From Anaeramoeba flamelloides (lineage: Eukaryota > Metamonada > Anaeramoebidae), in assembly GCA_027625915.1 (NCBI GenBank), contig JANTQA010000047.1, forward strand, positions 3,286,001-3,350,000: a stretch of 64,000 nucleotides of DNA, written 5' to 3'. A model generated the notes under the pieces. It ran no database searches. It worked only from the letters and a program-made list of their open reading frames with translations, and was not told the origin of the DNA. The position numbers and the translations under genes were made by a program. Each line of letters begins with the position of its first letter. Within the stretch, counting starts at the first letter, position 1. Below, one piece after another: positions 59,302 through 64,000 of this stretch.

Positions 59302-61689
59302 CTTTTTTTTTCTTTTTTAAAAAATTAATAAAAATGGGAAATATTTTGAAATAAAAAAAGAAATTTATTAATTTGTTTCTAAGTTCTAATTATTTTCTCG
59401 TATCCTATCATTTCATTTTTTTTTTTTTTTAATTTTGTTGTTAATGTAACCACTCCCCCCTCTCTTCTTTTTATTAGATTAATATTGAATCCATTCATTA
59501 GATAAACATTTAACCTCTCAAAGAGAGACTTTTGCAAAAAATCAATTTGAAGTTTTCGGAAAATGTAATATTCAATATGGTTTAATTTAATTAACAATAG
59601 CAAACATATAAAACACCCCCCATCTTAATGAAAAAAAAAAAAAAAAAAAAAAAAAAAAGGTTTTTAATCTAATTCCTATACACTTATTTTTTGAAGGTAA
59701 TGTTTTCTGTTTGATTGTAAGATTTTTTTTTTTTTTTCTATTATAATCTTTATTTGAACTAATTTGTTGATTATAATACTCCAAACACTACAATAACAAC
59801 GACAATATAATAGTGAACGTTCATAATCCCCAAAAAAGGAAATTAATATTAGAAAATATTTGGCCTTTTCCTAAATTAGTATTTTTTTTTTTTTCCTTTT
59901 TCCATTTCAATTTTTTTCTCTTTTTCTTTTTATCCTTTTTTCTTTTTAATTTTTTCTTTTTTTCTTTTTAACTATAAAAAATAATTTGGGTGTGCCTTTC
60001 CCTTGAACAATCGTGAAATCTATGATATTAAGCTTAAATTACCTTTGAGAAAATTTAAGTAAAAGGACATTTAGAGTGTAATTTACATTTCTTCCATCAA
60101 TAATCGTAATAAAGAAAAATTTTTTTAAAGACGGTAATTTTTTTTTTGAAAAGATTATTCATCAAATTGAAAATTAAAAATATCCAATACTTTGTATTAT
60201 AAAAAAAAATATTGGTAAAATTTTGGAAAAAAGTCAAATTTAAATTAATCTGAAATAAAAGTGATAACTCTTGAGTTTTATTACTGAAACTAATTATATC
60301 GCAATTTGATATTTCTTTTATCAACCCAAATCTTCTATTTAATGAGTATTTTATTTAAAAGAAAACCAATTAAAAACTTGTTTATACTTTGAAATTTGGA
60401 ATTCTGTTAATTATCGAACTAATTGAGTGAAAAAAAAATTAACAGTTTATTTTGCATGAATGGTATAAAAAAAATTTATTAAAGATTTTCAAAAGGTTGA
60501 ACCCAATTGCAAGACAATTATAAATTCTCTTTGAAAATGTAACCCTTTTAGTTCTTTTTCAACAATTTGATTTATTTCAGCTGAAATGGGAAAAAAATTT
60601 TAACTAAACTGTTTTTTTATTATAAAGTATGAGTTGGAGAGTAACCTAACTCCTTAACAAACAAAGAAAAAAGGAATCAATATTAAACACGGTTTCAGAA
60701 GTTCTTCTAAAATTAATATAAGCCAACTAAAGTTAAATTGATTTCTTTGTATAAATAGCATAAATAAGTGAAAAAAACACAAATTTATCAAAAAAAAACT
60801 TTGGAAATCATTTTAGCATTTTTTTTCATTGTGATAAAAAAGGAAAAAAAAATATGGAAAAATTCGAAAAGTAGATCAAATTAAACAACCCATTCGCCAA
60901 TAGACGAGTAGATTTTAGAAAATTAAAAACAAAAAAAAAAAATTAAAAGTTGCAATCATGGTTCTCAAAAATCTATTATAAATATCATTGAAAAATAAAT
61001 TTTTGGATATTTTAATACTAATGATCACAATTAAAAAAATTATAATTTTGTAAAAAAATTTTTTTTAATTCCTTTTTCCAAATTTAAAAATAGAAACTCC
61101 AAATAATAGTATTTCTGGTATTTAATAATTAATATTTAGAATTCCCCAAAAGTAACTATTTTTTCAATTTTTTTAATTTCTTTCGATTTATTTAATAATT
61201 GATTATCATAAGAGCACAAAGACTGATTAGTTTTGTTTACCTATATAATGATAATTGTAACATCAATATGTTTCCAATATTTCAGAAATAATTTCCCAAA
61301 AAAATTTATTCGTTTTATTATTTAATTGTTTAAAAAAATTGAATTTTTTAGCTATTAATCTACATTTACACATATATTTAAAAGATATTTTGCAACTTTG
61401 TAATCTGAATATTGATAGTTAAAGTTTTAAATTTGTGGTGAAATGAAGATTTTTTGTCTAAATTGTTTAGTTTTTTTACTAAAACAAAGGGATCATTTTT
61501 AATTTATCAGATCAACAAATAGTATTACTTGATTTACTCATGGATAATTTAGAGCCATTTGAACCATCAGCACTAATACGATTTACCTTCAATTGCAACA
61601 TGCCTTAATTTTCGACTTCTGCTTGGTAGACACCAATCCCTTATAGTTTTAAAAAAGCCCTTTTAGCATTTTCAAAAAGTGATAAAAAA
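59302..61689. other. Upstream of the MYND gene, possible 5' exons
   Basis: Minus-strand sequence at about 59515-59600 encodes YYIFRKLQIDFLQKSLFER and ends at a GT in the right phase for a join at 59297, but no start codon can be fixed. Beyond about 60000 I see nothing recognisable. Confidence 0.4.
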
Positions 61690-62310
61690 ATGTCAAAAAA
61701 ATATTCAACTTTGAGAAATTTTTTTTTAACAAATTAATTGGCCTTATTGGCAAGAATTCGTTAAATCAATTAAATTCATTTTTGGAATAAAAAAAATTGA
61801 TTTTGAAGGTTTATGATAAAATTAAATAATTCCCAGATATCTTCAAGAAAATTTTATTTTGAAAAATCAAATTTTATCTTAAAACAAAAATGCACGTTCT
61901 TGGTAAAATTTGTAAATAGCTTTAAAACTTTAATAGTTATAACTATACTTCTGAAAACAATATAAATATTTTTTTCAATATGTTGAACAAATCTATTATT
62001 TTGTTTGGTTAACCAAAATTATTATCTCAAAAAAAAAAAAAAATCTTTATTTTAATATTCCTGAAATAAAAACTTGATATCGTGTAATAAAAATGGAAAT
62101 GGTAATAAACAAGAGTTAAGTGTTTTTATATTGTAAGAAATAATAAGAATTTAATTATTTTCTTTTTTTTAAAAAATGGAAAAAAAAAATTTGATCTCAC
62201 TGAAAAAATTTTACTTTTTTGGGTTTCTTAGTCGATCAGAATTTTTCTGATACTTAGATACAAAATATATAAGTAGAGAAATTCACCAATAACATATTTT
62301 TAATTTTTTT
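61690..62310. repeat. Dispersed repeat LDR-2, copy 2
   Basis: Colinear with about 7130-7750, same orientation. Shared landmarks: ATCTTCAAGAAAATTTTATTTTGAA (split by one mismatch), AGTTATAACTATACTTCT, TTAATATTCCTG, GGAAATGGTAATAAAC and AATAACATATTTTTAATTTT. No coding frame. Confidence 0.65.
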
Positions 62311-63540
62311 CGTGAAAGATCGATCCCTTAATGTTTTTCATTTATTTGAAAAATAAAAGTAATTTCTAGATGAAATCTAATTTCTTTTTCTTTTTTTTGT
62401 CTTTCACTTTGACTATCACTCTCATTCTCACACCCTTGAGATATTTCAAGTTTTAAAGTTGGTATTTTGATTTCAATCATCACTGATAAATTCAAAAAAA
62501 ATTAAAAAAGAATTTTTAGTACAGTTTGTTAAATAATTGGTGTTGACTTCAATAAATATTTTTTTTCAACTTTTTATTGTAGTTTTGGAAATTTTTTGGT
62601 TTTTAATTGTTGTTTTGAAAATTGTTAAATAGTGTTTTTAGTTTTTAATTGTTATTGAAATTAAAAATTTTCAAGAGTGTGTTTATTTTTCAAAAAGAAG
62701 TATAGTTTGATCATAATACTTTACATTCACCAAGATATAATCAAAAATTTTTTTTCAAAGATCCTTCAAAATAATTTAATGTACTTATTTAATAAAAAAC
62801 CCCAAAGATCTTTATTAGTAACCAATGAGAATTGATATTTTTATGGATCCAATTCGCTCTCATTATGACGTAAAATTTATATTTAATGATTTGACCAATG
62901 CTCTTGTAGAATTTTAATGGTATGAAATGTCAGCTGATTCACTTATTTTTCCATTCTGGAATATTTTTTCAACAAGGATTCTTGGTTCGACCATAATATA
63001 TCACAAAATTGAAAAAGGAACGAGGTAAATAAATAAATAAAGTTCACCAATTACAATAGAGATGATTTTAAGGCTAATTACTAAAGGGAAAAACAGAAAA
63101 TAAAGTGAAATTTTTGGATCATATCTTTTTTCAAAAAAAATTGAAAATTTTTGAAATCATTTTTGGACATTTTGATAGATACAAAACAGTTTTTCAGAAA
63201 AATCTTTGTCTCTTTTTTGTTGTTTTTTTTTCCCGATCAAATTGAAAGGTTTGGTTGTTGAAAGATTTTGGTGACAAGTTTGTTTAAATTTGATTGGGTT
63301 AGTTCTTAAATAGGGTGAATGAACTTGGAAGGTTGGAGAAAAATGATTTGATAAAATGTACTATTGTAAATACTGTTTAATTTGAAAAAAAACAGTTTTA
63401 CTTAACTGTGTTTTTAAGGAATAATAGAATTAAAAACAAAAAAACACCTATTAAAAATAAAAAAACAACAATTATTTACAAAAACAGCACAAACGATTTT
63501 CAAAAACACAAACTAAAAACCCAACATGGATTATTTAACA
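62311..63540. other. Intergenic, nothing recognised
   Basis: A/T-rich DNA with homopolymer runs. No conserved frame or RNA gene is visible. Confidence 0.45.
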
Positions 63541-63549
63541 TACTGTTAA

Positions 63550-63756
63550 TTGCAAAATAAAAAGACCAAAATTTTCATTCAGCTTTCCAAAAAAAAGCAC
63601 AGCCCTCAAAAGAAATAAATTTATAAAGTCAACATTTCTAAAGAGAAAATTAATAGTCTAAGCTTCTTTTACGGATTTTTGGATTTGTAATGTTACATGT
63701 TTTGAAAACTCTTTTTTGGAAAGCTGAGTGAAAATTTTGTTTAATTTATTTTGCAA
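63550..63756. mobile_element. Inverted-repeat element, family D
   Basis: The left arm (63550-63595: TTGCAAAATAAA, AAAATTTTCATTCAGC, TTTCCAAAAAA) pairs with the right arm (63711-63756: TTTTTTGGAAAGCTGAGTG, AAAATTTTGTTTAATTTATT, TTGCAA). A single arm-like relative lies at 38098-38150 inside the Vps36 intron. No coding capacity; target duplication is not clear. Confidence 0.65.
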
Positions 63757-63783
63757 CAAATATACAGGTAGGGCATTTTTTTA

Positions 63784-63862
63784 AACGGAAAAACGAAAAA
63801 AAAACCGCGAATTCCACGCGTTGCGACCGCGTAGACTAAATAGTTTTCCGAAAATTCGCGTT
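63784..63862. other. CpG-dense patch
   Basis: About a dozen CpG dinucleotides occur in under 80 bases (ACCGCGAATT, CCACGCGTTGCGACCGCG, ATTCGCG), in a window that is otherwise almost free of CpG. An inverted CGCGAATT/AATTCGCG pair spans it. It may be the end of a younger element or a regulatory site. Confidence 0.6.
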
Positions 63863-64000
63863 TAATTTTCAGGATTTCTTTTTTTATCTTAATACTCTAA
63901 AATCTTGAATTATTCACACTGAAAAAAAAAATGAAATAAATTAAAATAAAATTTAAAATAATGAATCTTTTATTTTATTAAATTGGTTTAGCCTGTGACC
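63863..64000. other. Window edge, nothing recognised
   Basis: A/T-rich sequence without recognisable features. Confidence 0.4.

Noticed and set aside
59515-59600. An upstream exon of the MYND gene ending GAGAG|GTTAAA
   Set aside because: It would join in frame at 59297, but no start codon can be found and no family alignment supports it. Mentioned only as a candidate.

Overview
The window is eukaryotic nuclear DNA, very AT-rich (roughly 80% by eye), with intron-split genes, the standard genetic code and many homopolymer runs. I find six protein-coding genes, all widely conserved eukaryotic genes: a PGM2-type phosphosugar mutase (+), Arp3 (-), a neurofibromin/NF1-type RasGAP (-), the ESCRT-II subunit Vps36 (+), a Ras-family GTPase (-) and a MYND zinc-finger protein (-, 5' end unresolved). 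Asn-, Lys- and Asp/Glu-rich inserts, the presence of neurofibromin and the cytoskeletal/endosomal gene set suggest a free-living amoeboid or flagellate protist. An Anaeramoeba-like or amoebozoan source would fit, but I cannot assign the species.

Layout: 1-4486 holds a tRNA-like relic and two copies of a TA-flanked MITE. PGM2 runs 4487-10390 with a 4.0-kb intron. 10391-13840 is repeat-bearing intergenic DNA. Arp3 lies at 13841-16913 with a 460-bp TIR element just upstream. 17451-22092 is repeat-rich and gene-free. NF1 covers 22093-34180 in three exons. A 2.8-kb divergent spacer with three mobile-element insertions separates NF1 from Vps36 (36970-44948), whose two exons are 6.4 kb apart. Ras (46932-52800) has six exons, including a 7-nt and a 15-nt microexon, and a 4.6-kb intron. 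52801-58252 is repeat-rich, followed by the MYND gene (58253 to about 59301 or beyond) and 4.7 kb without a recognisable gene.

Gene models were built by matching translated segments to known family sequences and then finding GT and AG sites whose phases agree. For five genes the spliced reading frames close exactly, with lengths close to the family norm: 593, 418, 2865, 519 and 187 residues. All 14 introns in these genes are GT-AG. None has an obvious polypyrimidine tract; the 3' splice sites are A-rich and usually read AAAAG or (A/T)TAG. Intron sizes fall into two groups: nine of 122-266 nt and five of 1.2-6.4 kb, the latter filled with dispersed repeats.

The genes do not form a pathway, although the window carries both a Ras GTPase with all G motifs intact and a neurofibromin-type GAP with both catalytic arginines. 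The most notable points are the Ras microexons, the long repeat-filled introns hidden between single codons, an Asp-to-Ala change in the Arp3 nucleotide-binding loop, and paired copies of a dispersed repeat that act as natural empty sites for each other's insertions. I see no CRISPR array, rRNA, intact tRNA, retroelement coding region or clearly novel gene system.
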